Part shown: one piece after another, positions 11,753-20,014 of the stretch | How the letters are laid out: the number at the start of each line of letters is the position of its first letter | How positions within the stretch are numbered: position 1 is the stretch's first letter | Assembly (NCBI RefSeq): GCF_025751555.1 | Contig: NZ_JAOWLB010000022.1 | Location: 1-64,000 of the forward strand | Source of the DNA: Ruegeria aquimaris | Lineage (GTDB): Bacteria > Pseudomonadota > Alphaproteobacteria > Rhodobacterales > Rhodobacteraceae | Direction of reading: 5' to 3' | Length of the DNA stretch: 64,000 nucleotides | Notes under the pieces: generated by a model | The model's input: the letters and a program-made list of their open reading frames with translations, nothing else | Databases searched by the model: none | What the model was told of the DNA's origin: nothing | Made by a program: the position numbers and the translations under genes

Positions 11753-12859
11753 TCAGGCTGCCTTGCTTTGCTTGGTGACATCGCCCGCCCGGTAAAGGCG
11801 GCCGAATTCGGTTTCGAGGAAGTCAGCGAACTGCACCTGTTCCTGCCGGATGAACCCTTTGGATGGCAGCGTGCCGGTCCGCATCAGGTCAACGACGCCC
11901 AGAACGCCGGCGGCAGTGGTGACCTGGATCGCGCTCCAGGTCTGGCCGTCGATCACCCGAGAATAGGACTTGTTGATCAGGCTCTTTTCGCGCAACTGGC
12001 CACCGATCCGACCCTTGGCGGTGCAATAGACCAGCACCACGTCCTGATCAGTGCGCGGCAACGCGGTCTCAAAGATATCCTTGAGCAGATCGCGGCGCCG
12101 CTCCAACCCCAGATCGTTCAGCAACAGACGCAGGATATCGCGGTGCCCGGGATAGCGGATCGAGCGATAGGACACCGCCCGCGCCTTGCCTTCCAGCGTT
12201 TCCGGCAGGGTGCCCAGACCGCCCGAGGTGTTGAAGCATTCATATTCCACCCCGTCATGGCCGAGGATCTCGTAATCCTCCAGCGGCGCCGTCTTGACCA
12301 GTTCGCCGTTCACGATGGCATCGCAGGGGTTGCAGTATTCGTTGATCAGCCCGTCAGTGGACCAGGTCAGGTTGTATTTCAGCGCATTGGTCGGATAGAG
12401 CGGCAGCGCCCCCACCCGCATGTGCAGGCTGTCGATCTCGTCAAACTCGGCGGCCAGCGCCGCCCCGGCAATACCGACGAAACCGGGCGCCAACCCGCAT
12501 TGCGGCATGAACGCGGTCTTGCCTTTCTCCGCCAGCGCGCGAACGGCATTGGTGGCGGCCACATCCTCGGTCAGGTCGAAGTAATGCGCGCCCGCCGCCT
12601 GCGCGGCCTTGGCAATGGCAGGGGTCAGAAAGAACGGCGCCGCTGAAATGACCGCATCGAACCCTTTCAACCCCTCGGCCAGCCCAGCCTCGTCCTTGGC
12701 GTCGATCTGCTTGGTGGGCACGCCCATCTTGTTGAGCACCGACAACGCCGCCAGATCGTGATCGGCCACGGTGACGGTATAGTTGGGCGAAGTCTTGAGC
12801 AAAGTGGCGATCATCTGGCCGATCTTCCCGGCCCCGACGACGCAAATATTCCAGCGCAT
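11753..12859 (-). CDS. Saccharopine dehydrogenase (L-glutamate-forming type)
   Basis: A 368-residue enzyme with an N-terminal Rossmann fold ([12 protein letters not shown], residues 8-19) and a saccharopine dehydrogenase C-terminal domain. It is expected to split saccharopine into glutamate and aminoadipate semialdehyde, the substrate of the next gene. The lysine-ketoglutarate reductase that would make saccharopine is not in the window. An Lrp gene lies directly upstream on the same strand, and a palindrome in the gap between them suggests its control. GGAGACGTGCC precedes the ATG. Confidence 0.87.
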   Translation of the reverse strand: MRWNICVVGAGKIGQMIATLLKTSPNYTVTVADHDLAALSVLNKMGVPTKQIDAKDEAGLAEGLKGFDAVISAAPFFLTPAIAKAAQAAGAHYFDLTEDVAATNAVRALAEKGKTAFMPQCGLAPGFVGIAGAALAAEFDEIDSLHMRVGALPLYPTNALKYNLTWSTDGLINEYCNPCDAIVNGELVKTAPLEDYEILGHDGVEYECFNTSGGLGTLPETLEGKARAVSYRSIRYPGHRDILRLLLNDLGLERRRDLLKDIFETALPRTDQDVVLVYCTAKGRIGGQLREKSLINKSYSRVIDGQTWSAIQVTTAAGVLGVVDLMRTGTLPSKGFIRQEQVQFADFLETEFGRLYRAGDVTKQSKAA

Positions 12860-12942
12860 GGCACGTCTCCTTGTTTGCGCAACAGGATGACGCTTTTGCT
12901 GTTCGATCTGTAGGGAGCAGAGTGTCGGAATGACTCCTCATC

Positions 12943-12957
12943 CCGTCAATTTGACGG
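12943..12957. promoter_or_regulatory. Palindromic operator candidate for the lysine-catabolism genes
   Basis: CCGTCAATTTGACGG is a perfect 7-bp inverted repeat around one T. It lies between the lrp stop and the saccharopine dehydrogenase start, about 85 bp upstream of the latter. Its 15-bp length matches binding sites of Lrp/AsnC dimers, and the adjacent Lrp is the natural candidate. Confidence 0.5.
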
Positions 12958-12973
12958 CAAACCTAACTTTTTG

Positions 12974-13402
12974 TCAGATCCGGTCGATACGCCGTCCAAA
13001 TACGACAAAGGTGTTCGTCCGTTGAACCCCCGGAATCGCCCCCAGTTCATCGACAAGAATGTCTAGGTCCTCGATACGCGGCGCCTCGGCCGACAACAGC
13101 AGGTCGAACTCGCCATTGATCGACAGGCAGAGCTTGATCTCGGGATAGGCTTCCAGCCGCTTGATGATGCGCGCGGTCTCCTTCTGCTGCACTTCCAGCA
13201 GCACCACGACCTGCACCTTGCTGTCATCCTGCGGCTCGCGCAGAACGACGGAATAGCCCGCGATCACGCCGCGCGCCTCCATCCGGGCGATGCGTTCGTG
13301 CACGGTGGTGCGCGCCACGCCCAGTCTCGTGGCGATCTTGGTCGTAGACTCGCGAGCATTGTGTTGCAGTGCCGCGACAATCTGGCGGTCGAGCTTGTCC
13401 AT
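12974..13402 (-). CDS. Lrp/AsnC-family regulator, lysine catabolism
   Basis: A 142-residue Lrp/AsnC regulator with an N-terminal helix-turn-helix (STKIATRLGVARTTVHERIA) and a C-terminal RAM ligand domain. The start at 13402 is chosen for the strong AAGGAAGGAAC before it and because homologues begin MDKLDRQI. A longer reading frame to 13438 lacks a ribosome-binding site. It precedes saccharopine dehydrogenase and aminoadipate semialdehyde dehydrogenase in the same direction and probably responds to lysine or an intermediate. Confidence 0.88.
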   Translation of the reverse strand: MDKLDRQIVAALQHNARESTTKIATRLGVARTTVHERIARMEARGVIAGYSVVLREPQDDSKVQVVVLLEVQQKETARIIKRLEAYPEIKLCLSINGEFDLLLSAEAPRIEDLDILVDELGAIPGVQRTNTFVVFGRRIDRI

Positions 13403-13456
13403 GTTCCTTCCTTGCCCCGCCACATGGGGCGGGTGCAAGAAAATACATACTCGACT

Positions 13457-14440
13457 TTATAGCTCCAGGATGGTCGACCCGGTGGTTTGCCGCGCCTCAA
13501 GCGCACGATGGGCATCGGCTATCTGTTCCAGCGGAAAGCGCTGGTCGATGCGGATCTTGACCTCGCCACCGGTCACCTTGCCAAACAGCCGCCGCGCCAT
13601 CGCCTGACACGCCGCATGGTCGGCGATATGGGTGAACAGCGTCGGGCGGGTGATCTTCAGGCTGCCCTTCTGCCCCAGAATGCCGATATTCACCGGCGGC
13701 ACGGGCCCCGAGGCATTGCCGAACGAAATCATCATGCCCAGAGGCTTCAGACAGTCGAGCGAGCCCTCGAACGTGTCCGCGCCCACCGAATCCATCACCA
13801 CGTCGACGCCCTTGCCACCGGTCAGTTCGCGCACCTTTTCGGTAAAATTCTCAGTGCGGTAGTTGATCACATGGGTCGCACCATGTGCCTTGGCCAATTC
13901 ACATTTCTCGTCGGACCCGGCGGTGCCGATCAGGGTGATGCCTTCGGATTTGGCCCATTGGCAGGCGATCAGGCCGACGCCACCGGCAGCGGCATGAAAC
14001 AGCACCGTATCGCCCCGGCTGAGCGGCGTTGTGCGGTGGAACAGGTAGTCGACCGTCAACCCCTTGAGCATCATCGCGGCACCTTCGTCGAAGCCGATCT
14101 CGTCGGGCAGCGGGCAGACCTGTGCCGCCGGCATCACCCGCGCCTCGGTATAGGCGCCCGGCGGGGCCGAGGCATAGGCCGCCCTGTCGCCCACGCTCAA
14201 ATGCGTTACACCCTCACCCACCGCCTCGATCACGCCCGAGGCTTCCATGCCCAGCGCATGCGGCAATTGCAGCGGATAAAGGCCCGTGCGCTGATACACG
14301 TCGATGAAATTCAACCCGCAGGCCTTGTGTCGGATCCGCACCTGCCCCGGTCCCGGCTCCCCCACGGGCCGGTCCCGCAATTGCAAAACCTCCGGGCCGC
14401 CGAATGCCTCGATCACTACGGTTCTTGCAGTTTCACTCAT
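13457..14440 (-). CDS. NADPH:quinone reductase (QOR, zinc-free MDR family)
   Basis: A 327-residue medium-chain reductase of the quinone oxidoreductase branch. It has a GroES-like N-terminal domain (residues 1-125) and a Rossmann domain with AAAGGVGLIACQWA (about 148-161). The structural zinc-binding Cys cluster is missing, as expected for QOR. It lies 81 nt downstream of a related but clearly different quinone oxidoreductase gene and 54 nt upstream of lrp. It probably reduces quinones or enones in the cytoplasm; the true substrate is unknown. Confidence 0.85.
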   Translation of the reverse strand: MSETARTVVIEAFGGPEVLQLRDRPVGEPGPGQVRIRHKACGLNFIDVYQRTGLYPLQLPHALGMEASGVIEAVGEGVTHLSVGDRAAYASAPPGAYTEARVMPAAQVCPLPDEIGFDEGAAMMLKGLTVDYLFHRTTPLSRGDTVLFHAAAGGVGLIACQWAKSEGITLIGTAGSDEKCELAKAHGATHVINYRTENFTEKVRELTGGKGVDVVMDSVGADTFEGSLDCLKPLGMMISFGNASGPVPPVNIGILGQKGSLKITRPTLFTHIADHAACQAMARRLFGKVTGGEVKIRIDQRFPLEQIADAHRALEARQTTGSTILEL

Positions 14441-14521
14441 GTCTTTCCTCCCGCTTTGCGCATTACCCTAGCAGGCAGAAGGACGTCGGCAAGAGCACAG
14501 GCCGAAGGGAATGGGCCGGAC

Positions 14522-15505
14522 TTAGCCGACTTTGAGAACGATCTTGCCGATATGGCCCGAACTTTCCATCCGGGCATGGGCCGCGGCCGCATCCACCAGG
14601 TCAAACTCGCTGTCCATCACCGGCGCGACCCGGCCCGCCTCGATCAGTGGCCAGACCGCTTCCAGCAGGTCCTGGGCGATCTGCGCCTTGGCCAGGTCGC
14701 TTTGCGGACGGAGCGTACTACCGGTAATCGTCAGGCGGCGCACCATCATCAGGGCAAAGTTAAGCTCGACCACCGGCCCTTGCAGGAACGCGATCTGCAC
14801 CAGGCGCCCATCATCGGCCAATGTCTTGATATTGCGCGGGATATAGTCGCCCCCCACCATGTCGAGGATCAGGTCGGCGCCGCCTTCGGCCCGCAGGATC
14901 TTGACGAAATCCTCATTGCGGTAGTTGATCGCGCGTTCGGCACCCAGGTCCAGGCAAGCCTGGCATTTCTCATCCGATCCGGCGGTGGTGAAAACCCGCG
15001 CGCCAAAGGCATTGGCAAGCTGGATCGCAGTCGTGCCGATGCCGCTGGACCCGCCATGCACCAGAAAACGTTCACCGGCCTTGAGTCCGCCGCGCGAAAA
15101 CACATTGGACCAGACGGTAAAGAAGGTTTCCGGCAAACATGCCGCCTCGCGCAGGCCCATGCCCTGGGGCACTGGCAGGCAATGTGCGGCGGGTGTGGCC
15201 ACGTATTCGGCATAGCCACCCCCGGGCAGCAGGGCGCAGACCATGTCGCCACGCGCCAGAGAATCGACACCGGGGCCAACCGCGACCACCTCGCCTGAAC
15301 ATTCCAGCCCCGGCAGGTCGCTGGCACCCGGCGGCGGGTCATAGGCCCCCGCCCGTTGCAGCGCGTCGGGCCGGTTCACTCCGGCATAGGCGACCTTGAT
15401 CACCACCTGCCCATGCCTGGGCACCGGCATCGGGCGGTTGGTGAGTTGCAGAACTTCCGGCCCGCCGGGCTTGCTGATTTCAACCGCGCGCATCTGCTCG
15501 GACAT
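14522..15505 (-). CDS. NAD(P)H quinone oxidoreductase, PIG3 family
   Basis: A 327-residue zinc-free medium-chain reductase of the TP53I3/PIG3 type. The N-terminal GroES-like domain holds NRPDALQRAGAYDPPPGASD, and the NADPH site is GGSSGIGTTAIQLA (about residues 149-162). It follows the COQ9 gene by 62 nt on the same strand, and a second quinone reductase follows it, so the three may form one unit linked to quinone metabolism. AGGAGGTCTC precedes the ATG. Confidence 0.85.
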   Translation of the reverse strand: MSEQMRAVEISKPGGPEVLQLTNRPMPVPRHGQVVIKVAYAGVNRPDALQRAGAYDPPPGASDLPGLECSGEVVAVGPGVDSLARGDMVCALLPGGGYAEYVATPAAHCLPVPQGMGLREAACLPETFFTVWSNVFSRGGLKAGERFLVHGGSSGIGTTAIQLANAFGARVFTTAGSDEKCQACLDLGAERAINYRNEDFVKILRAEGGADLILDMVGGDYIPRNIKTLADDGRLVQIAFLQGPVVELNFALMMVRRLTITGSTLRPQSDLAKAQIAQDLLEAVWPLIEAGRVAPVMDSEFDLVDAAAAHARMESSGHIGKIVLKVG

Positions 15506-15567
15506 GAGACCTCCTCAGGTTGGATTGATCGCGAGGGCCTTGGCCGGCCCCGCCAATTTTGTTTCCT

Positions 15568-16248
15568 TCACCCCAGCGAGCCGGGCAGATCATCGCCACG
15601 GCGAGGCGCGCGCAGCTGCCCGGCCAGCCAGTTGGGACCGGCAAGCAAGGGCTTCAGTAGCGGGTTCTTCTGGATATCCGCCTTGAACTTCTCGAACTGC
15701 ATCACGTTGTCGATGCGACGGTCCAGAAACTCCCATGTTGCCTGGTGATCCGGGCTTTCATCGCCCAGCCAATAGAGCACGGTGGAAGAGTAAACCGCTG
15801 AAAGCGTTGCCCTTTTCGTGTACCAGTTAACGTCTTCCGAGGTGTCGCCCAGTGCCGTCCAGATCGCGTCGCAGGTGCCCCAGATCGCCTTGGCGCCGTC
15901 GGCCGCATAGGCGGGCAAGGCAAACAGGGTGGCGCCCCGGCGCACCGCCTCCTTGTCCGTCACCGCCTCCAGCCGGAAGCGGACGGCTCTCGCGATCCGG
16001 TCGCGAAAGCGCAGCTCTGACAGGTCCTCGGCGGCGAGGCGGTCCAGCATCGCGGCATCGCCGCGCGCGTGATAGGCCAGCGCCAGATCGACCGCGCCGC
16101 GCGGGCAGAGCGCGCGGGCGTACCCGGCGTCCAAACCGGTGTCGGCCACCGCCGCGCGAAAGGTTTCGTCGGTCCAACCGTCAAAGGCCACGTGGGTCAG
16201 GGCGGCGTCCAGCAGCCGGTCCTTGGCCTGTTCATAGGACATGGTCAT
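15568..16248 (-). CDS. COQ9-family ubiquinone biosynthesis protein
   Basis: A 226-residue COQ9 homologue, a TetR-fold lipid-binding accessory protein that presents ubiquinone intermediates to the hydroxylases. The C-terminal WYTKRATLSAVYSSTVLYWL region is a hallmark. AGGAGATGTGCC precedes the ATG. It diverges from rpsU, an arrangement often seen in alphaproteobacteria. The two quinone oxidoreductase genes lie downstream in the same direction. Confidence 0.87.
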   Translation of the reverse strand: MTMSYEQAKDRLLDAALTHVAFDGWTDETFRAAVADTGLDAGYARALCPRGAVDLALAYHARGDAAMLDRLAAEDLSELRFRDRIARAVRFRLEAVTDKEAVRRGATLFALPAYAADGAKAIWGTCDAIWTALGDTSEDVNWYTKRATLSAVYSSTVLYWLGDESPDHQATWEFLDRRIDNVMQFEKFKADIQKNPLLKPLLAGPNWLAGQLRAPRRGDDLPGSLG

Positions 16249-16276
16249 GGCACATCTCCTTGTTTCTCCCCCTATC

Positions 16277-16305
16277 TAGACAAGTTGTTCCCGCTTTGCT
16301 ATACG
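16277..16305 (+). promoter_or_regulatory. Predicted sigma-70 promoter of rpsU
   Basis: TAGACA (16277-16282) and TATACG (16300-16305) are separated by exactly 17 bp. This predicts a transcript start near 16312 and a leader of about 46 nt before rpsU. Confidence 0.55.
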
Positions 16306-16357
16306 CCGGGCTCCTGCAATTCCTTGCAACTCAACTTAGAAAGGTGGTGAAAACCAC

Positions 16358-16564
16358 ATGCAGGTTAGTGTTCGCGACAACAACGTCGATCAGGCGCTCC
16401 GTGCCCTGAAGAAGAAGCTGCAGCGCGAAGGCGTTTTCCGTGAAATGAAGCTGAAGCAGCATTTCGAGAAACCGTCCGAGAAAAAAGCGCGCGAGAAGGC
16501 TGAAGCGATCCGCCGTGCCCGCAAGCTGGCACGCAAGAAAGCACAGCGCGAAGGCATGCTCTAA
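16358..16564 (+). CDS. rpsU: 30S ribosomal protein S21
   Basis: A 68-residue, highly basic protein of the small ribosomal subunit. It starts [20 protein letters not shown] and ends in the Arg/Lys-rich tail typical of S21. The ribosome-binding site AAAGGTGG lies 11 nt before the ATG. A small stem (GTGGT with ACCAC) can form between it and the start, which might tune translation. A terminator-like hairpin follows. Confidence 0.95.
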   Translation: MQVSVRDNNVDQALRALKKKLQREGVFREMKLKQHFEKPSEKKAREKAEAIRRARKLARKKAQREGML

Positions 16565-16601
16565 GGCATTCGCTCTCGTCCGGCTTTGGATGACACTATT
16601 T

Positions 16602-16635
16602 GACGACCCCCGCGGCCCCGCCCCGGGGGTTTGTC
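16602..16635 (+). terminator. Terminator-like hairpin after rpsU
   Basis: ACCCCCG (16606-16612) pairs with CGGGGGT (16624-16630), extended by GAC/GTC outside. The stem is followed by T-rich sequence. It lies about 40 nt after the rpsU stop. Confidence 0.6.
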
Positions 16636-16922
16636 GTTTGTGGGGGTTTTGACCGTTTTGTACGCGCTCCGGCAGGTGGATTGGCCGTTTTGTACAACGC
16701 ATGACGGTGGTTTCCAAAGCAACTCGCATCCGGCCGCCCCACCGGTTCGAAGATCGGCACGCGTCGGATCGCTGCGCCCGATCATGGCACGGGAAACGGG
16801 AAAGAGCGTCTGCGATATTCTCGACCTGCCTTGAAGAGCCCGCGTCGCGCCATGTAGGTTGAAGCGGGGGACGGTGTTCGAGGGAACAACCCTGTCATGG
16901 CGATTGTCCAAGAGGGTCGGGT
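16636..16922. other. Intergenic stretch, nothing recognised
   Basis: This gap between the rpsU terminator and the thioesterase-TPR gene contains a possible 67-codon frame, but it has no ribosome-binding site and no familiar sequence. It probably carries the promoter of the downstream gene. The phrase CGTTTTGTACRACGC-like recurs loosely near 16650 and 16690, without clear meaning. Confidence 0.4.
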
Positions 16923-18665
16923 TTGAAACTATTCAACGAAACGGGAAGCAAACCTCCGCTGATAGTCGCACCCACCATCGGCGGCAGTTCCTATGCGCGC
17001 GGCCGAAGTCTCGCGGCTGAACTTGGGGAAGACCAGCCGATTGTCGCACTCGACCGGCTGCAAAGGGAAGGATTGTTCTTAGCCGATCTCAGTGAGATGG
17101 CCGAAATCCATCTCAGGCAACTCGAAGATATCGGTATTGACGATGCGTTCCATCTTGTCGGGACGTCTTTTGGAGCACAGCTTTGCTACAAGATCGCAAC
17201 GCTGATGGATCAGGCCGGGAAAACACCCGGACAGATCCTTCTGGTCGATGATGATGCCGATGTCCATCGACGCCGCTTCGGCATCGAGAAAGAGAACCAC
17301 GCGTTGCAAAACCCGATTGCCGCCGGACGGCGCGCGGTGGATCGCAACATGCTCGAGTTTTTCAGCGGCAAGGTGACACTGATCAAAGCCGAACACTGGC
17401 TGGGTGAACGGCAACCGGGCGCCGCTTCGGATTGGGATTACCTGGCATCCGGCGGCGTGGATGTCTTCGAATTTCCCTGCACGCATACCGAGATCTGGCA
17501 GACGGCCTGGGTTTCGCAACTTGCCGGAGTGATAAAACAAAGCCTTGGGAGTGATGACCCGGCCCCCTGCCCGGCGCACAATCCCCTTGTTCACCATCCC
17601 TCCCGTCGCCCTGAGTTACCCGATGCGGCCATCACCGCGTTTCGACTGTCCAAGCAGGGCGATCTGAACGGCGAAGTCGAGCATTACGAGAGCGTGCGCA
17701 ACAACCTGCCGGAATGGGCGCTCATAAACCTTGCATCCGCCTATCGGCAGCGAGGGCAGATCAGACAGGCGATCGAGGTTCTCGAACAGGCGGCAGGCGG
17801 CATGGTGCGGCCATCCAACAGCCACTTCGAGCTTGCCCGCATCTACGCGGCACGCAACAATTCGGGCGCGTCTCGCACCCTCGCCTCCAGGGTTTCGGCG
17901 TTGCAAACGCTCGACGCCTCGGATTTTCAGGCGCTCGGCAATATTCTGCACCAATGCAAGGACACCAAAGGAGCGGAGGCCGCCTATCGGGAGGCCATTG
18001 CCCTCGATCCTGTCCGGACAGAATGCCACCGTCGCTGTACCAGGCTTTTCGTCGATACCGGACGCCTGCCAGAAGCTGTCGCCCTGCTGGAGGAGGCGAT
18101 CGACGCACAGCCTCAGGTCGTATTTCTCAAAGAAGAGCTGGCAGAGATGCTTGTGAAATCAGGGCACGACGACCGCGCTGAAACGATCCTGCAAGACGCG
18201 CTCGACCAGGACCCCAACCGGCCCAAGGCGGCCAAGCTTCTGGGGGGAATATACACGCGGCGGCGCAAGTTCTGCGATGCGATTGTGGTGCTCGGAAAGG
18301 CCGCTGACACGCATAAGGGGAATATTGCGCTGAAATCCGCCCTGGCTGATGTCCATCTTGCCAAAGACGATCCGTGTTCGGCGCTGGAGTGCTTTCAGGA
18401 CATCGTCACAATCAATGAGAGTTTCGTTCCGGGCTGGCTGGGTCTGTCCAATGTGCTCCAGAAGCTGGGGCGTGAAGAACAGGCAATCACGGCCTTGCTG
18501 GGCGTTCCGGTTTATCTTCGCAGCAACACTGAACTGCGGTGCAGGATCAGTGAGCTCTTGTTTTCGCTGCATGACAAGAAGCAACTGGACCTGTGCGGAA
18601 CCGGGGAAGAGCCAACATCGACAATGCCTGATGGCGGCCGATTCAAGCAGGCGGCTTGGCAATGA
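16923..18665 (+). CDS. Thioesterase-like alpha/beta hydrolase fused to TPR repeats
   Basis: A 580-residue protein with two parts. Residues about 10-205 resemble the thioesterase domain of peptide and polyketide synthases: nucleophile motif GTSFG with Ser82, acidic LLVDDD (Asp109/110) and His188 in CTHTEIW. Residues about 225-560 form many tetratricopeptide repeats (for example YEAYREAIALDP-type helices near 350). It starts at TTG 16923 with GAGGG upstream. No synthase modules are nearby, so the partner is unknown. The order of the domains suggests a hydrolase or acyl-handling enzyme tethered to a protein scaffold. Confidence 0.72.
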   Translation: MKLFNETGSKPPLIVAPTIGGSSYARGRSLAAELGEDQPIVALDRLQREGLFLADLSEMAEIHLRQLEDIGIDDAFHLVGTSFGAQLCYKIATLMDQAGKTPGQILLVDDDADVHRRRFGIEKENHALQNPIAAGRRAVDRNMLEFFSGKVTLIKAEHWLGERQPGAASDWDYLASGGVDVFEFPCTHTEIWQTAWVSQLAGVIKQSLGSDDPAPCPAHNPLVHHPSRRPELPDAAITAFRLSKQGDLNGEVEHYESVRNNLPEWALINLASAYRQRGQIRQAIEVLEQAAGGMVRPSNSHFELARIYAARNNSGASRTLASRVSALQTLDASDFQALGNILHQCKDTKGAEAAYREAIALDPVRTECHRRCTRLFVDTGRLPEAVALLEEAIDAQPQVVFLKEELAEMLVKSGHDDRAETILQDALDQDPNRPKAAKLLGGIYTRRRKFCDAIVVLGKAADTHKGNIALKSALADVHLAKDDPCSALECFQDIVTINESFVPGWLGLSNVLQKLGREEQAITALLGVPVYLRSNTELRCRISELLFSLHDKKQLDLCGTGEEPTSTMPDGGRFKQAAWQ

Positions 18666-18693
18666 ATTCAGCGGCTGATCGGCTGCGTGGCGC

Positions 18694-19695
18694 TTACCGC
18701 TGCCGCATCACGCCAAGACCCCGGCGGCGGACGAGGCGGCGGCCGCGTATGGTTTCGCGGAACAGGATCAGAAGGCCCGAGCCGACGATCAGCGTCAGCC
18801 CGATCCAGGTGGACAGGCCCGGCAGCACCCCGAACACCACATAGCCCCACAGCACCGCCCAGGGCAGGTAGGTGTATTCGAACGGGGTGACGACGCTGGC
18901 CTCGGCCATGCGATAGGCCTGGCTGAGCGCGAAGAAGCCGATGCCCGAAGTCACCCCCAGCGCCGCCAGCGCCAGCCAGTCCATGGGCGCGGGCGCGATC
19001 CAGTCGCGGTAGAGAAAGGCGAGGCTCGGGTGCGGTGAGGCGGTTTCCAGCCCCGAGAATACCAGCCCCAGCACGGTGCCGCCGACGATATAGACCAGCA
19101 GGGTCACCAGAGTCATGGTGCCGCCATTGGTGCGGCTGCCCAGGCGCCGGGTGGCGATGATCGAGACCGCATAGAACAGCGCCGCCGCCAGCGCCAGTAA
19201 CGCCGCCGGTTCGAACACCGCGGCCCCCGGCTGCACGATCACCAGCACCCCGGCCATGCCGAGCAGCACTGCCAGCCAGCGCCAGATGCCGATCCGCTCA
19301 CCCAGGAACACCGCCGCCAGCAGGGTGACAAAGATCGGGGTGGAGAAGGTGATGGCCGCCGTCTCGGCCAGGCCGATGGCGGCCAGCGCCATGTAATAGA
19401 CGAGGTAGGACGAAAACGCCGCCACCGCGCGGGTCAGTTGCAACGGCCATGAACCGATCTTGAGCGGCCAGAGCGCGCCTTCGTAGCGGGCCATGGCCAT
19501 CGCCACCGGCAGGGCAAAGACCGAGCGCCAGAACACGATCTGATGCACCGCGAAATCGCTGCTGAGGCTTTTGATGATCACGTCCTGGATCGGAAAGATC
19601 GTGGTGGCAAGCAGCAGGAACAGGATGCCGGTCAGCGTGGTCGCGCCTTCGGGCTGATCCGCTCCGGCGGTTGTGTTCGGATCGGCAGCGGTCAT
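18694..19695 (-). CDS. EamA/DMT-family transporter
   Basis: An inner-membrane protein of about 333 residues with ten predicted hydrophobic helices arranged as two EamA repeats, the drug/metabolite transporter fold. The start at 19695 is chosen for AAGGGAAG upstream; the frame stays open for a further 112 codons but that extension is Arg/Pro-rich and unlike the family. The substrate is unknown; relatives export amino acids, purines or other metabolites. It diverges from the CAP-RTX gene. Confidence 0.85.
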   Translation of the reverse strand: MTAADPNTTAGADQPEGATTLTGILFLLLATTIFPIQDVIIKSLSSDFAVHQIVFWRSVFALPVAMAMARYEGALWPLKIGSWPLQLTRAVAAFSSYLVYYMALAAIGLAETAAITFSTPIFVTLLAAVFLGERIGIWRWLAVLLGMAGVLVIVQPGAAVFEPAALLALAAALFYAVSIIATRRLGSRTNGGTMTLVTLLVYIVGGTVLGLVFSGLETASPHPSLAFLYRDWIAPAPMDWLALAALGVTSGIGFFALSQAYRMAEASVVTPFEYTYLPWAVLWGYVVFGVLPGLSTWIGLTLIVGSGLLILFRETIRGRRLVRRRGLGVMRQR

Positions 19696-20014
19696 CACGT
19701 TCTTCCCTTGGTACCCGTCGTATTTCGCCCCGGATAGAATCGGCGGTCTTGTCGACGGGCGACAGCGGGGTCGCGAACCGGCCCGGAGCGCGCGGGCGGT
19801 CCCCGGTTTTCCGCTCAAATCACAGCGAGGCGGTTGCCAGGTTCCGCCGGTGGCGCGCCGGGCCGACGCGCTGCGCCTTTTTCCGCGCGATTCGGAAGGG
19901 CCGGAAAGCGGCCTGGCGCTTGGAGCCGGAGAAAACCAAAGGCCCCGTTCCCGCCCCGATTGTCCCAAGGCAAGAGAGAGCGGCCAGTGAGGCGCAAACA
20001 GGATGGAGACCAAA
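19696..20014. other. Divergent intergenic region
   Basis: GC-rich DNA between the EamA gene and the CAP-RTX gene. It should hold both promoters, but no convincing -35/-10 pair, operator palindrome or small gene was seen. Confidence 0.4.

Noticed and set aside
13487-15298. A 603-codon open frame on the plus strand
   Set aside because: It lies opposite the two quinone oxidoreductases, which have intact cofactor motifs.
16631-16834. A 67-codon frame between rpsU and the thioesterase-TPR gene
   Set aside because: It starts inside the rpsU terminator region, has no ribosome-binding site and no recognisable similarity.
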